Source: Bog-752 sp963799395
GTDB taxonomy: Bacteria; Actinomycetota; Thermoleophilia; UBA2241
Assembly: GCA_963799395.1 (NCBI GenBank)
Contig: CAWCWZ010000040.1
Span: 27,275 to 91,274 of the forward strand
Reading direction: 5' to 3'
Length of the DNA stretch: 64,000 bases
In this document: one piece after another, positions 56,512-64,000 of the stretch
Layout of the letters: every line of letters starts with the position of its first letter
Position numbering within the stretch: position 1 is the first letter of the stretch
Notes under the pieces: generated by a model
The model's input: only the letters and a program-made list of their open reading frames with translations
Told to the model about the DNA's origin: nothing
The model's database searches: none
Translations under genes and position numbers: made by a program

Positions 56512-57957
56512 CCCACGCCGACACCCGCCGCGTCGGCCCGCGCCGACCCCTGCAGATCCTCTCGCCCGACGAGGTGCGACGCATCCACGAGACCTCGCTC
56601 GACGTGCTCAGCGAGGTCGGCTGCGTCTACTACTCGAAGCGCGCTCTCGACGTGCTGGCCCAGGCCGGCGCTACGGTCGACTACGAGACGACCGTCGCCA
56701 AGCTGCCGCCCGAGCTCGTCGAGCGCGCCCTGGCCACCCTGCCCCACGGCTTCACGCTCGGCGGCCGCACGCCGGCGTTCGACCTGCCGCTCGACGGCGA
56801 GCACGCCTACATCACCTCGGACGGCTGCGCCACCTTCGTGCGCGAACACGACGGTACGGTGCGCCCCTCGACCAAAGCCGACGTGAGCGCCGCGGCCAAG
56901 GTCGTTCAGGGGCTCGACAACATCTCCGCCACCTCGGCACTGGTGTCGGCCCAGGACTGCCCCGTCGAGACGCGCGTGCTGCACGAGTTCGACGCCTGCA
57001 TGCGCGCCTCCGAAAAGCACGCCATCGTCGTCTCGGTCAAGGACGAGACCGAGGCGCGCCACCTGATCCGCATGGCCGAGGCCGTGGCCGGCGGCGCCCG
57101 GGAGCTGCTACGAGCGCCCGACCTTCTCGGTCATCCTCTGCACGGTGAGCCCGCTCCATCAGGAGCGCTTCGGCATGGACCTGGCCTTCACCCTGGCGCA
57201 GGCCGGCATCCCGCTGATGCTCTACCCCATGCCCATCCTCGGCGCCACGGCGCCGGTCACGCCGGCCGGCACGGCGGTCGTCAACAACGCCGAGATCCTC
57301 GGCGGCGATCACCGCCATCCAGCTCGCATGGCCCGGCGCCCGGCTCATTCACGCCGGCGGACCGACCGCCCTGTACATGCGCACCGGCGCCTACTTCGCC
57401 AACGTGCCCGAGGCCCTGCTGCTGCGCGCCGTCCAGGGCCAGATGGCGCGCTTCTACGGCCTGCCGGCCGGCCTGGGCTGGGGCGGCACCAAGGGCAAGG
57501 AGCCGGGCGTGCAGGCGGCCTACGAGAACACGCTCGGCATGATGCTCGAGCTGTTCGCCGGCGCCGACTTCCTCTTCGGCGCCGGCCTGCTCGACTCGGT
57601 CACGCAGATGTCGCTCGAGGAGCTCGTCGTGGCCGACGAGGTCTTCGGCATGGTCAGCCGGCTGCTGCGCGGCGTCGCCGTCGACCGCGAGCACGCTGGC
57701 GGTCGAGCTGATCGAGCAGATGGGCTTCAAGGGCGATTACCTGTTCGCGAGCCACACGCGCGAGCACGTGCGCGAGCTGTGGCAGGCGAAGCTCGGTGAG
57801 ACCGGCACCTACGACGGCTGGCGGCAGGCCGGCGCCAGGAGCACGGCCGAGGCCGCGCAGGCGCGCGTCGCCGAGCTGCTCGCCGCCGAGCCTGCCCGAG
57901 TTCCCCGCCGCGCTCGGCCGCGAGTTCGACGCCATCATCGCGGCGGCCGAAGGTTGA
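56508..57957 (+). CDS. MttB-family methyltransferase, paralogue 1 (several frameshifts)
   Basis: COG5598/trimethylamine methyltransferase superfamily, about 483 residues; members transfer a methyl group from quaternary or tertiary amines to a corrinoid protein. QILSPDEVRRIHETSLDVLS, TLGGRTPAFDLPLDGEHAYI, QDCPVETRVLHEFDACMRAS, SVILCTVSPLHQERFGMDLA, MPILGATAPVTPAGTAVVNN, HAGGPTALYMRTGAYFANVP, GKEPGVQAAYENTLGMMLEL and MGFKGDYLFASHTREHVREL are distributed over three frames, with changes near 57110, 57305, 57690 and 57895. There is no in-frame TAG at the pyrrolysine position, so this belongs to the non-Pyl branch. GTG 56508 overlaps the racemase stop. No corrinoid protein or reactivase gene is in view. 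Confidence 0.92.
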
Positions 57958-58044
57958 CGTGCCGCTGGAGCACCACGACCGGCCGGGCGCGCACGTCGCG
58001 GCCGTTCCCGCTACTATGCTCGGTGTGAGAGACCAAGGAGCACC

Positions 58045-58095
58045 GTGAAGGCCAACCGCCTGAAGTCGGCAGCCAGAGACCACCCGGCCCTGTAG
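58045..58095 (+). CDS. Possible 16-residue leader ORF before mttB paralogue 2
   Basis: GTG 58045 with AAGGAG six bases upstream encodes VKANRLKSAARDHPAL and stops at TAG 58093-58095, 86 bp before mttB paralogue 2. A TACTAT -10-like box lies at 58012-58017. It could be a regulatory leader peptide or chance. The peptide shows no run of a single regulatory codon. Confidence 0.3.
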   Translation: MKANRLKSAARDHPAL

Positions 58096-58181
58096 GCCAC
58101 CACGCTTTGGCGACGGCGACCGCCGGCGCGCCGACAGGCGCCCCGGGGCGCCGTCCATCCGCGTCCCGAAAGGAGACCACC

Positions 58182-59644
58182 GTGGCCTACGCAGACGGTT
58201 GTTACGTCGGCAAGCGCGTCAAGCTCGAGCTTCTCAGCGCCGACGAGATCAGGCAGATCCACGAGGCGACGCTCGACGTCATCGAGAACGTCGGCGTCAT
58301 GTTCCACTCGCAGAACGCCCTCGACGTGCTCGAGGCAAACGGCGCGACGGTCGACCGCGAGACGACGGTCGCCAAGATCCCCGGCGAGGTCGTCGAGAAG
58401 GCGCTCGCCACCGTGCCCCACGAGCTCACGCTCGGCGGCCGCACTCCCGAGTACGACCTGCCGCTCGACGGCGAGCACCTCTACATCTCCTCGGACGGCT
58501 GCGGCGTGTTCTACCGCGACCCCGCGAGCGGCGCGCGTGCGCTCGTCGCGCAAGGAGGACCTGCGAGAACTGCGCCAGGGTCGTGCAGGCGCTCGACAAC
58601 GTGAGCGCCACGAGCGCCGTCGTCAGCGCCCAGGACTGCCCCACGCAGAGCCGGGTCCTGCACGAGTTCGACGCCTGCGTGCGCAACTCGGCCAAGCACA
58701 GCATCGTCGTCTCGATCAAGGAGGACTGGGAGGCGCGCAGCCTGATCGAGATGGCGAGCGCTCTGGCCGGCGGCCGCGACGAGCTGCGCCGGCGGCCGAC
58801 CTTCACCGCCATCATCTGCACGGTGAGCCCGCTGCACCAGGAGCGCTACGGCATGGACCTGGCGCTGACCCTGGCCTCGGCCGGCATCCCGGTGAGCTTC
58901 TACCCCATGCCGATCCTGGGCGCCACCGGGCCGGTGACGATCGCCGGCTCGGCCGTGCGTCAACAACGCCGAGTTCGTGAGCGGCGCCACGCTCGTGCAG
59001 CTCGCCTACCCCGGCGCCCCGGTCATCCACGGCGGCGGCCCGACGGCCATGTACATGAGCAGCGGCGCCTACGCCAGCAACTCGCCCGAGGCCATCCTCA
59101 TCCGCTCCGTGCAGGGCCACATGGCCGACTTCTACGGCGTGCCGGCCTGGTACGGCGCCGGCGCCACGACGGCCAAGGAGCCCGGCATCCAGAGCGCCTA
59201 CGAGAACGCGATCGCCATGTTCATGGCCTACGCCAACGGCGCCGACGTGACCTTCGGCACCGGCCTGCTCGACGGCTCGCGCATCCTCTGCCTCGAGAAC
59301 ATGGTGGTCGACGACGAGATCCTCGGCATGGTCAAGCGCATCCTGCGCGGCGTCGAGGTGTCCGACGAGACGATCGCCCGCGACCTCATCGTCAGGATGG
59401 GCTTCAAGGGCGACTACCTGTTCGACAACCACACGCGCGAGCCCACGTGCGCGAGCTCTGGCAGGCCAGACTCGGCGAGACCGGCACCTACGAAGGCTGG
59501 AAGGCGGCCGGCGCGAAGAGCACGGTCGAGAAGGCCCAGGACAGGGTGCGCGAGATCCTCGCCGCCGAGCCTATCGGCTTCCCCGACGACCTCGGCCGCG
59601 AGTTCGACGCCATCATCGCCGCCGCCGAAAAGCAGGCCGTCTAG
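58182..59644 (+). CDS. MttB-family methyltransferase, paralogue 2 (frameshifted)
   Basis: Second COG5598-family member, about 487 residues, closely related to its neighbour. GTG 58182 has AAAGGAG six bases upstream. VKLELLSADEIRQIHEATLD, LTLGGRTPEYDLPLDGEHLY, SAQDCPTQSRVLHEFDACVR, FTAIICTVSPLHQERYGMDL, YPMPILGATGPVTIAGSAV, HGGGPTAMYMSSGAYASNSP, KEPGIQSAYENAIAMFMAYA and RMGFKGDYLFDNHTRE match the family; frame changes lie near 58550, 58960 and 59443. No pyrrolysine codon. Tandem position shows gene duplication; differences cluster in the substrate-side loops (for example YMRTGAYF versus YMSSGAYA), so the two may use different amines (inference). Confidence 0.93.
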
Positions 59645-59693
59645 AACATCCCCAACGTCCGCAAGGTCCTCAGGATCGTTGTGAAGTAAGCTT

Positions 59694-59720
59694 CGTGGTG
59701 CACCGCGACGGTGCACCACG
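59694..59720 (+). terminator. Hairpin between mttB paralogue 2 and the GNAT gene
   Basis: CGTGGTGCACC, loop GCGAC, GGTGCACCACG: an 11-bp perfect stem 50 bp after the mttB stop and three bases before the assumed GNAT start codon. It may end the mttB transcript or hide the GNAT start. Confidence 0.5.
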
Positions 59721-59723
59721 GAC

Positions 59724-60242
59724 GTGACCGACACACATCTCACCATACGGCAAGCCGACGGCGCGACGCAGGAGGTCGCAAGCGACCTCCTGCGTCGCTT
59801 CTTTGCCGAAGAGGGCTTCGCCACTCCGGCGTCCCGGCGGCACGCCGGTCTTGCCGCCCTGCTCGACGACCCGCGTGGCGCCGTCCTGCTGGCCTCGCGC
59901 GCGGGCGCTGCCGACGTGCCGGTGGGCATCGCCACCGCGAGCTGGAGGACCACCGTCGAGCACGTTCGGCTGGCGGAGATCGGCGAGCTGTACGTCGTCC
60001 CGGCCGAGCGCGGCCACGGTATCGGGGGCGCGCTCACCGAGGCGCTGGCCGCCTGGGCGAGCAGCCGGGGCTGCGCCGCTCTCGCCGTCGCGGTGGGGCC
60101 CGACGGCGAGCTCAGCCACGGCCTCTCCGGCTTCTTCACGCGACGCGGCTTCGGCGACGAGTACCGCAACCTTCTGTCGCTCGAGCTGCACCCCGCCGAC
60201 GGCGCCTTCGAGACCGGCGTCGCGCCCGTGGGGACCACATGA
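59724..60242 (+). CDS. GNAT-family N-acetyltransferase
   Basis: Acetyl-CoA-dependent acetyltransferase of 172 residues. Acetyl-CoA-binding motif A reads ELYVVPAERGHGIGGALTEA (RGHGIG pyrophosphate loop), preceded by VGIATASWRTTVEHVRLAEI and followed by FFTRRGFGDEYRNLLSLELH. Substrate unknown. GTG 59724 is the assumed start; no ribosome site is visible, and the hairpin just upstream leaves the start in some doubt. Its TGA overlaps the PafBC ATG by four bases, so the two are translated together. The N-terminal segment TQEVASDLLRR is encoded by a 36-nt palindrome. Confidence 0.87.
   Translation: MTDTHLTIRQADGATQEVASDLLRRFFAEEGFATPASRRHAGLAALLDDPRGAVLLASRAGAADVPVGIATASWRTTVEHVRLAEIGELYVVPAERGHGIGGALTEALAAWASSRGCAALAVAVGPDGELSHGLSGFFTRRGFGDEYRNLLSLELHPADGAFETGVAPVGTT
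59763..59798. repeat. Perfect 17-bp-stem hairpin in the GNAT gene
   Basis: Arms 59763-59779 and 59782-59798, loop AA. Contains AGGAGGT on one arm and ACCTCCT on the other. Confidence 0.95.
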
Positions 60243-62380
60243 CCACGCCCGCCGGTGCGCCCCGCGAAGAGGGCTTCTCAAAGGACGCCGACAAGCTCAT
60301 CCGGCGGCTGTCACTCGTCGCCTTTCTGCTGTCGCGGCCGGACCGGCCGGCCACGGCGGCCGAGATCCGCCAGCGAGTCGAAGGCTACGCGCTCATGACC
60401 GACGACGCCTTCAAGCGGCGCTTCTACGAAGACCGCGCCGAGCTCGCCGCTCTCGGTATCGGCGTCGTCGGCGACGCCGACGCAGAGACCGACACCGAGC
60501 TCTACTGCCTGCCGGCCTCGGCCTACTACCTGCCGGCCATCGAGTTCACACCCGACGAGCTCGCGGCCCTGGCCGCCTGCCTGTTCGTGCTCGAACACCG
60601 TTTTGCCTACAGCGAGCCGCTGCGCCTCGCGCTGCTCAGCCTGACCCACGGACGCCCCGAGCTGCTCTTCCCGGCGGCGGCGGCGGCGGTCAGCGTGCTG
60701 CCCGAACGCGAGGCGCGGCGCGCGGCCACCGCCCTGCCCAAGCTGCAGCAGGCGGTCGCCGCTGGCAAGACGGTCACCTTCGACTACTACTCGATCGGCC
60801 GCGACGAGCAGCGCGAGCGCACCGTCGACCCGTACGGCCTGCTGCTGGTCGGCGACGAGTGGTACCTCATCGCCTGGTGTCATCTGCGACAGGCGATCCG
60901 CACGTTCCGCCTGTCGCGGTTGCGCTCGCGGGTGACCTTCGCCAGCCGCGCCCCCCACGACTTCGCGCCGCCGGCCGGCTTCTCGATCGACGACTATCTC
61001 GATCGGCCGGCCTGGCAGCTCGGCGAGGCGGTGGGCACGGCCGTCGTGCGCGTCGCGACCGACATGGCCTGGTGGGTCGAGGCCCACTTCTCGCGCTGCG
61101 GCACGATCTCGCCGGCGCCCGCGACCAGTGGCGCGGCCGACGAGCCCTACTCGCACGACGCGCACGACATCCTCTACACGACGTCCTACAACTCGCCAGG
61201 CGAGCTCGTGTCGTGGGTGCTGTCGATGGGCGAGGCGGCGGAGCTGCTCGAGCCGCCGGAGCTGCGCGATGAGCTGCGCGGGCAGCTCCGGCGCCTCGCC
61301 GACCGGCTCGCCCGGCCGCCGCTCGACGCGGACGCCGCGACCGGGCTGCTCGACGACGCCGCTGCCCCGGGCGCCCGCCGCCCGACCGCGACCGCCGACG
61401 CTGACTGGAACGTCGAAGCCGATCGCTTCACTCGCCTTGCGACCCTCATGACGTATCTGCGCGGCGTCTGCCACGCCGCCGGCGACACCGACGAGACGCC
61501 GGTGCCGGTGGCGGCGGTCTGCGCCGCCCTCGACACGACACCGGCCGCGCTGGCCGCCGACGTCCGTCTTCTGAACCTCGTGAACTTCGGCGGCGAAGGC
61601 ACGCTGCTCTGGGCCGAGCTCAAGGGCGAGACGCTGGTCGTCACCTGCGACGTCGCGAGCTCGGCCTTTGCCCGCCCGGCGCGGCTGTCGCCGCTGCAGG
61701 TCGACACCCTGCTGCTGGCCGTCGAGATCCTCGGCGGACAGCTGCCGATCGAGCATGGCGCGGCGCTGCGCAGCGCGGCCCAGAAGCTGCGCCGCGCCCG
61801 AAGCGCCGCCCCGCCGACGGTCGCCGCCGGTGAGCGCCTGCCGACGGCCGAACCGATCCTCGACGCGGTGAACGCGGCCATTGGCGGGCGCCGCCTGCTC
61901 GACATCGAGTACTGGTCCGAGGGCAGCGGCACGACCTCGATGCGCACAGTCGAGCCCTACCTGCTGGTGCGCACGCGGGGCGAGTGGTACTACGTCGCCT
62001 GGTGTCGCCGCTCACAGGGCACGAGGACCTTCCGCGTGGCCACCACCAAGCGGGCGCGGCTGCGCGGCGAACACTTCACGCCGCGGCCCGACGTCGAGGT
62101 CGAGCTCTACCGTCGCGAGGGCGTCCGCAGCTCGGAGCGCTACGCGCCGCGCCGGGCAGTGGTCTGGTATGCGGCAGCCGTCGCCCGCTGGGTGGCCGAG
62201 CGCGAGCCCACGGTGACCCTGCCGGCCGGCGGCTGCCTCGCCCGGCAGCCGTACGTCGACGAGCGCTGGCTCACCCACGAGCTGCTGCGCTTCGGCGGCG
62301 AGGCGCTGCCGCTGTCGCCGCCGGCCGCCGTCGAGGGCCTGCGCGACCTCGTGTCGCGACTCCTCGAGCGGAATGCTTAG
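60239..62380 (+). CDS. pafBC: Double WYL-domain regulator, PafB-PafC fusion type
   Basis: Protein of 713 residues made of two PafB/PafC-like halves. Each has a winged-helix N-terminus (DKLIRRLSLVAFLLSRPDRP and FTRLATLMTYLRGVCHAAGD), a central WCX-type region and a WYL domain (DEWYLIAWCHLRQAIRTFRL at about 215; GEWYYVAWCRRSQGTRTFRV at about 580). In mycobacteria PafB and PafC form a heterodimer that activates the LexA-independent DNA-damage response, with WYL domains sensing single-stranded nucleic acid. Fused PafBC proteins are known in some actinobacteria. No proteasome/pup genes are adjacent, so its regulon is unknown. The ATG overlaps the GNAT stop. Confidence 0.88.
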   Translation: MTTPAGAPREEGFSKDADKLIRRLSLVAFLLSRPDRPATAAEIRQRVEGYALMTDDAFKRRFYEDRAELAALGIGVVGDADAETDTELYCLPASAYYLPAIEFTPDELAALAACLFVLEHRFAYSEPLRLALLSLTHGRPELLFPAAAAAVSVLPEREARRAATALPKLQQAVAAGKTVTFDYYSIGRDEQRERTVDPYGLLLVGDEWYLIAWCHLRQAIRTFRLSRLRSRVTFASRAPHDFAPPAGFSIDDYLDRPAWQLGEAVGTAVVRVATDMAWWVEAHFSRCGTISPAPATSGAADEPYSHDAHDILYTTSYNSPGELVSWVLSMGEAAELLEPPELRDELRGQLRRLADRLARPPLDADAATGLLDDAAAPGARRPTATADADWNVEADRFTRLATLMTYLRGVCHAAGDTDETPVPVAAVCAALDTTPAALAADVRLLNLVNFGGEGTLLWAELKGETLVVTCDVASSAFARPARLSPLQVDTLLLAVEILGGQLPIEHGAALRSAAQKLRRARSAAPPTVAAGERLPTAEPILDAVNAAIGGRRLLDIEYWSEGSGTTSMRTVEPYLLVRTRGEWYYVAWCRRSQGTRTFRVATTKRARLRGEHFTPRPDVEVELYRREGVRSSERYAPRRAVVWYAAAVARWVAEREPTVTLPAGGCLARQPYVDERWLTHELLRFGGEALPLSPPAAVEGLRDLVSRLLERNA

Positions 62381-62383
62381 GCC

Positions 62384-62713
62384 ATGCACCTCCCCACTCT
62401 CGTCGTCCAGCTGCTGTTCGCCGTCCAGCTGCCGGTCTGCGTGTACGTGGGCTACCGCACGGCCAGGCGCAGCGGACGCGCCGTGCTCAACTGGCTCGTC
62501 TACGGCTGCCTCATGGCCATCGTCTACCCGCCGGCGGGCGCCATCATCGCGCTCGTGATCTTCTTCGTCTGCCCCCCGGCCGGGCGCGACGAGAGGCACG
62601 GCGGCGAGATGCCGGCGCACTCACACGGCGGCGAGAGGCACGGCGACACGCCAGCGCAGCCGCACGGCGGCGAGACGCCGACGCAGCCGCACGGCGGCGA
62701 GAGACCGACGTGA
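62384..62713 (+). CDS. Small membrane protein with His-rich repeat tail, coupled to larA
   Basis: Protein of 109 residues that I cannot assign to a named family. Two helices (about 5-22 and 36-62: LNWLVYGCLMAIVYPPAGAI) are followed by a hydrophilic tail with repeated His-Gly-Gly-Glu units (RHGGEMPAHSHGGERHGD, then PHGGE twice), seven His in about 40 residues. His-rich tails commonly bind nickel, zinc or cobalt. The stop overlaps the GTG of larA (GTGA), and LarA is a nickel-pincer enzyme, so nickel binding or delivery is a testable inference. Starts three bases after the pafBC stop. The helical part resembles short PLDc_N-like or YqaE-like proteins only loosely. Confidence 0.75.
   Translation: MHLPTLVVQLLFAVQLPVCVYVGYRTARRSGRAVLNWLVYGCLMAIVYPPAGAIIALVIFFVCPPAGRDERHGGEMPAHSHGGERHGDTPAQPHGGETPTQPHGGERPT
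62597..62709. repeat. Degenerate tandem repeats encoding the His-rich tail
   Basis: CACGGCGGCGAG occurs four times, and the 27-30-bp unit around GCGCAGCCGCACGGCGGCGAGAC is nearly duplicated. All copies keep the frame. Confidence 0.85.
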
Positions 62714-63983
62714 AGCCCTACGCACTCTCCGGACGGCGCTGCCTGCCGGTCGACGGCGCCTGCGAGTTCGAGGAGCCGACCCGCTTGCCCGACCTCGCCG
62801 ACCTGCCGGCGGCCCTTGCCGCGGCGCTCGACGCGCCCCTCGGCGCGCCGCCGCTCGCCGAGCTAGCCCGCGGCGTGCACAGCGTGGCCGTCGTCGTCCC
62901 CGACGCCACCCGCGACTGTCCGGTGGCCACCCTGCTGCCGCCCGTGCTCGACCGCCTCGCACGAGCCGGCCTCGCCGACGAACGGATCGACATCGTCGTC
63001 GGCTGCGGCCTGCATCGCACGACCACGCCCGACGAGAAGGCGGCGCTCGTGGGCGCGCTGGTCGCCGCCCGGCTGCGGGTCGTCGACGCCCAGGGGATCA
63101 GCCAGACGAGCGTGGCTCTGGCGCCACCACGAGTGGAGGCGTCATCCTCATGAACGACGTCGTGGCGCGGGCCGACCTCGTGCTCGCCGTGGGCATCGTC
63201 GAACCTCACCTGTACGCCGGCTTCTCGGGCGGCGTCAAGGCCGTCGCGGTCGGCTGCGCCGGGCAGGAGACGATCGCCTGGACGCACCATCCCGTCTTCC
63301 TCGACCAGCCCGCCGTGCGGCTCTGCCGGCTCGACGGCAACCCCTTCCAGGAGGCGCTGCGCGAGATCGCGGCGGCCACCAGGCTGCGGTTCGCGGTGAA
63401 CGTCGTGCTGAACGACGGCGGCGGGGTCGCCGGCGTCACCGCCGGCGACCCCGCCGCCGTCCAGCGGCAGCTCGCCGAGACCCACGGCGCGGCCTGGATC
63501 AGGCGGCACGAGGAGCCCTTCGACCTGGTCGTCGCCGGCGTGCCGGCGCCCAAGGACCGCAGCCTCTACCAGGCGTCGCGGGCGGCCACCTACGTAGGTC
63601 TGGCCGCCCACCCGGTGGTCGCCGGCGGCGGCCTGATCGTCTGCTGCGCCGACCTGCCGCTCGGCGTCGGCGACGGGCCCGGCGAGACCAACTTCGGGGC
63701 GCTGCTGGCGGCGACCGAGCGCCCCCTCGACCTCGTGCAGCGCGGCTGCGTAGAGCCGCTCGGGCCCGGCGGCCAGCGCGCCTACATGATGGCCAAGCTC
63801 ATGACGCTGTACCGCGTCGGCGTGGTCGGCGCGGGCGACCACGAGCTGATCGAGAGCCTGGGGCTGCTGGCCTTCGCCACCGTCGACGAGGCCATCGCCG
63901 CGGCGCAGCGCGTCCGCGGCCCCGGCGCCCGCGTGCTGGCCGTCGCCGACGGCCTCGACACGATCGTCGAGCTCGCCGGCTAG
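62710..63983 (+). CDS. larA: Nickel-dependent lactate racemase-family enzyme LarA (one frameshift)
   Basis: LarA-superfamily racemase/epimerase of 2-hydroxyacids, about 424 residues. VVVPDATRDCPVATLLPPVL, VVGCGLHRTTTPDE with a catalytic His, then (after a frame change near 63128, TTSGGVILMNDVV) HLYAGFSGGVKAVAVG, where the Lys matches the one that carries the nickel-pincer nucleotide, and TIAWTHHPVFL with a nickel-ligand His. The C-terminal domain has VVLNDGGGVAGVTAGDPAAV and GVPAPKDRSLYQASRAATYV. Substrate in this subfamily is not certain to be lactate. GTG 62710 overlaps the His-rich gene. larE lies 14 kb to the left; larB/larC are not seen. Confidence 0.92.
63414..63461. repeat. Perfect 22-bp-stem hairpin in larA
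   Basis: Arms 63414-63435 and 63440-63461, loop TCAC. Unlike the palindromes in linkers, it encodes a conserved stretch (NDGGGVAGVTAGDPAAV), which argues against a recent insertion at this site. Confidence 0.96.
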
Positions 63984-64000
63984 TTGCTAGTGGCCCGAGT

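Noticed and set aside
58021..58110. Glycine riboswitch upstream of mttB paralogue 2
   Set aside because: GCACCG and a following AAGG resemble part of the motif, but the conserved stems and the second half are missing.
56508..59644. Pyrrolysine (in-frame TAG) in the MttB genes
   Set aside because: No TAG lies in the conserved frame at the pyrrolysine position; the conserved reading passes through ordinary codons.
28594..63461. Palindromes as copies of one mobile element (REP or Rickettsia-type palindromic element)
   Set aside because: Arms have unrelated sequences and lengths; only the geometry is shared.

Overview
The window is a GC-rich (roughly 70%) bacterial chromosome segment, most likely from a deep-branching member of the Actinomycetota. 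The evidence is the order leuS-comEA-comEC-holA, a fused PafB/PafC-type double WYL regulator, GTG starts at many genes, stop/start overlaps of 1 to 4 bases (GTGA, ATGA, TGATG) and apparently leaderless promoters. A DNPR motif in MurE points to meso-diaminopimelate peptidoglycan. Rank below phylum cannot be fixed from the sequence alone. Many conserved genes change reading frame once or several times without losing conserved protein sequence. I treat these as sequence errors and annotate the whole genes.

Layout. 0-8.4 kb: holA start, a PLDc_N membrane protein plus ABC exporter inserted between holA and comEC, comEC, comEA and leuS. 8.6-10.4 kb: tRNA-Ala(GGC), then a lower-GC pair (GH-A-like glycosidase and MarR regulator with a palindromic operator) that looks acquired. 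10.6-17.1 kb: three B12-binding radical SAM genes, a polytopic GT87-like glycosyltransferase and an unrecognised protein; the last three genes of this set overlap by 4 bases. 17.1-19.4 kb: DUF420 protein, two STAS proteins and a small zinc-finger protein. 19.6-38.1 kb, all minus strand: secD-secF downstream of a nearly complete dcw cluster (mraZ, rsmH, ftsL, ftsI, a murE-murF fusion, mraY, murD, ftsW, murG, murC, ftsQ, ftsZ). 38.3-47.3 kb: LysM protein, pyrF, a repeat-tailed hypothetical, trehalose-phosphatase, enoyl-CoA hydratase, a lipoprotein, pcrA/uvrD, a VIT-family protein and DUF211.

47.4-50.5 kb is an operon of an Rrf2 regulator, cysK, larE and cysE, joining cysteine synthesis to the LarE sulfur transferase that makes the lactate racemase nickel cofactor. 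50.7-53.8 kb holds a lipoprotein, a secreted amidase and a DegT-family protein that has lost its PLP lysine. 53.8-59.6 kb holds a lysA-like decarboxylase, a divergent operon of an amino-acid racemase with one MttB-family methyltransferase, then a second MttB paralogue. 59.7-64.0 kb holds a GNAT protein coupled to PafBC, and a His-rich small membrane protein coupled by overlap to larA.

The most unusual signal is a set of long, perfect DNA palindromes (stems of 12-23 bp, loops of 0-4 nt), each of different sequence, lying mostly inside genes (murD, murF, LysM, pyrF, otsB, pcrA, racemase, GNAT, larA and others). They are concentrated in the right-hand 36 kb. Stems of 16-23 bp are far more than chance predicts.
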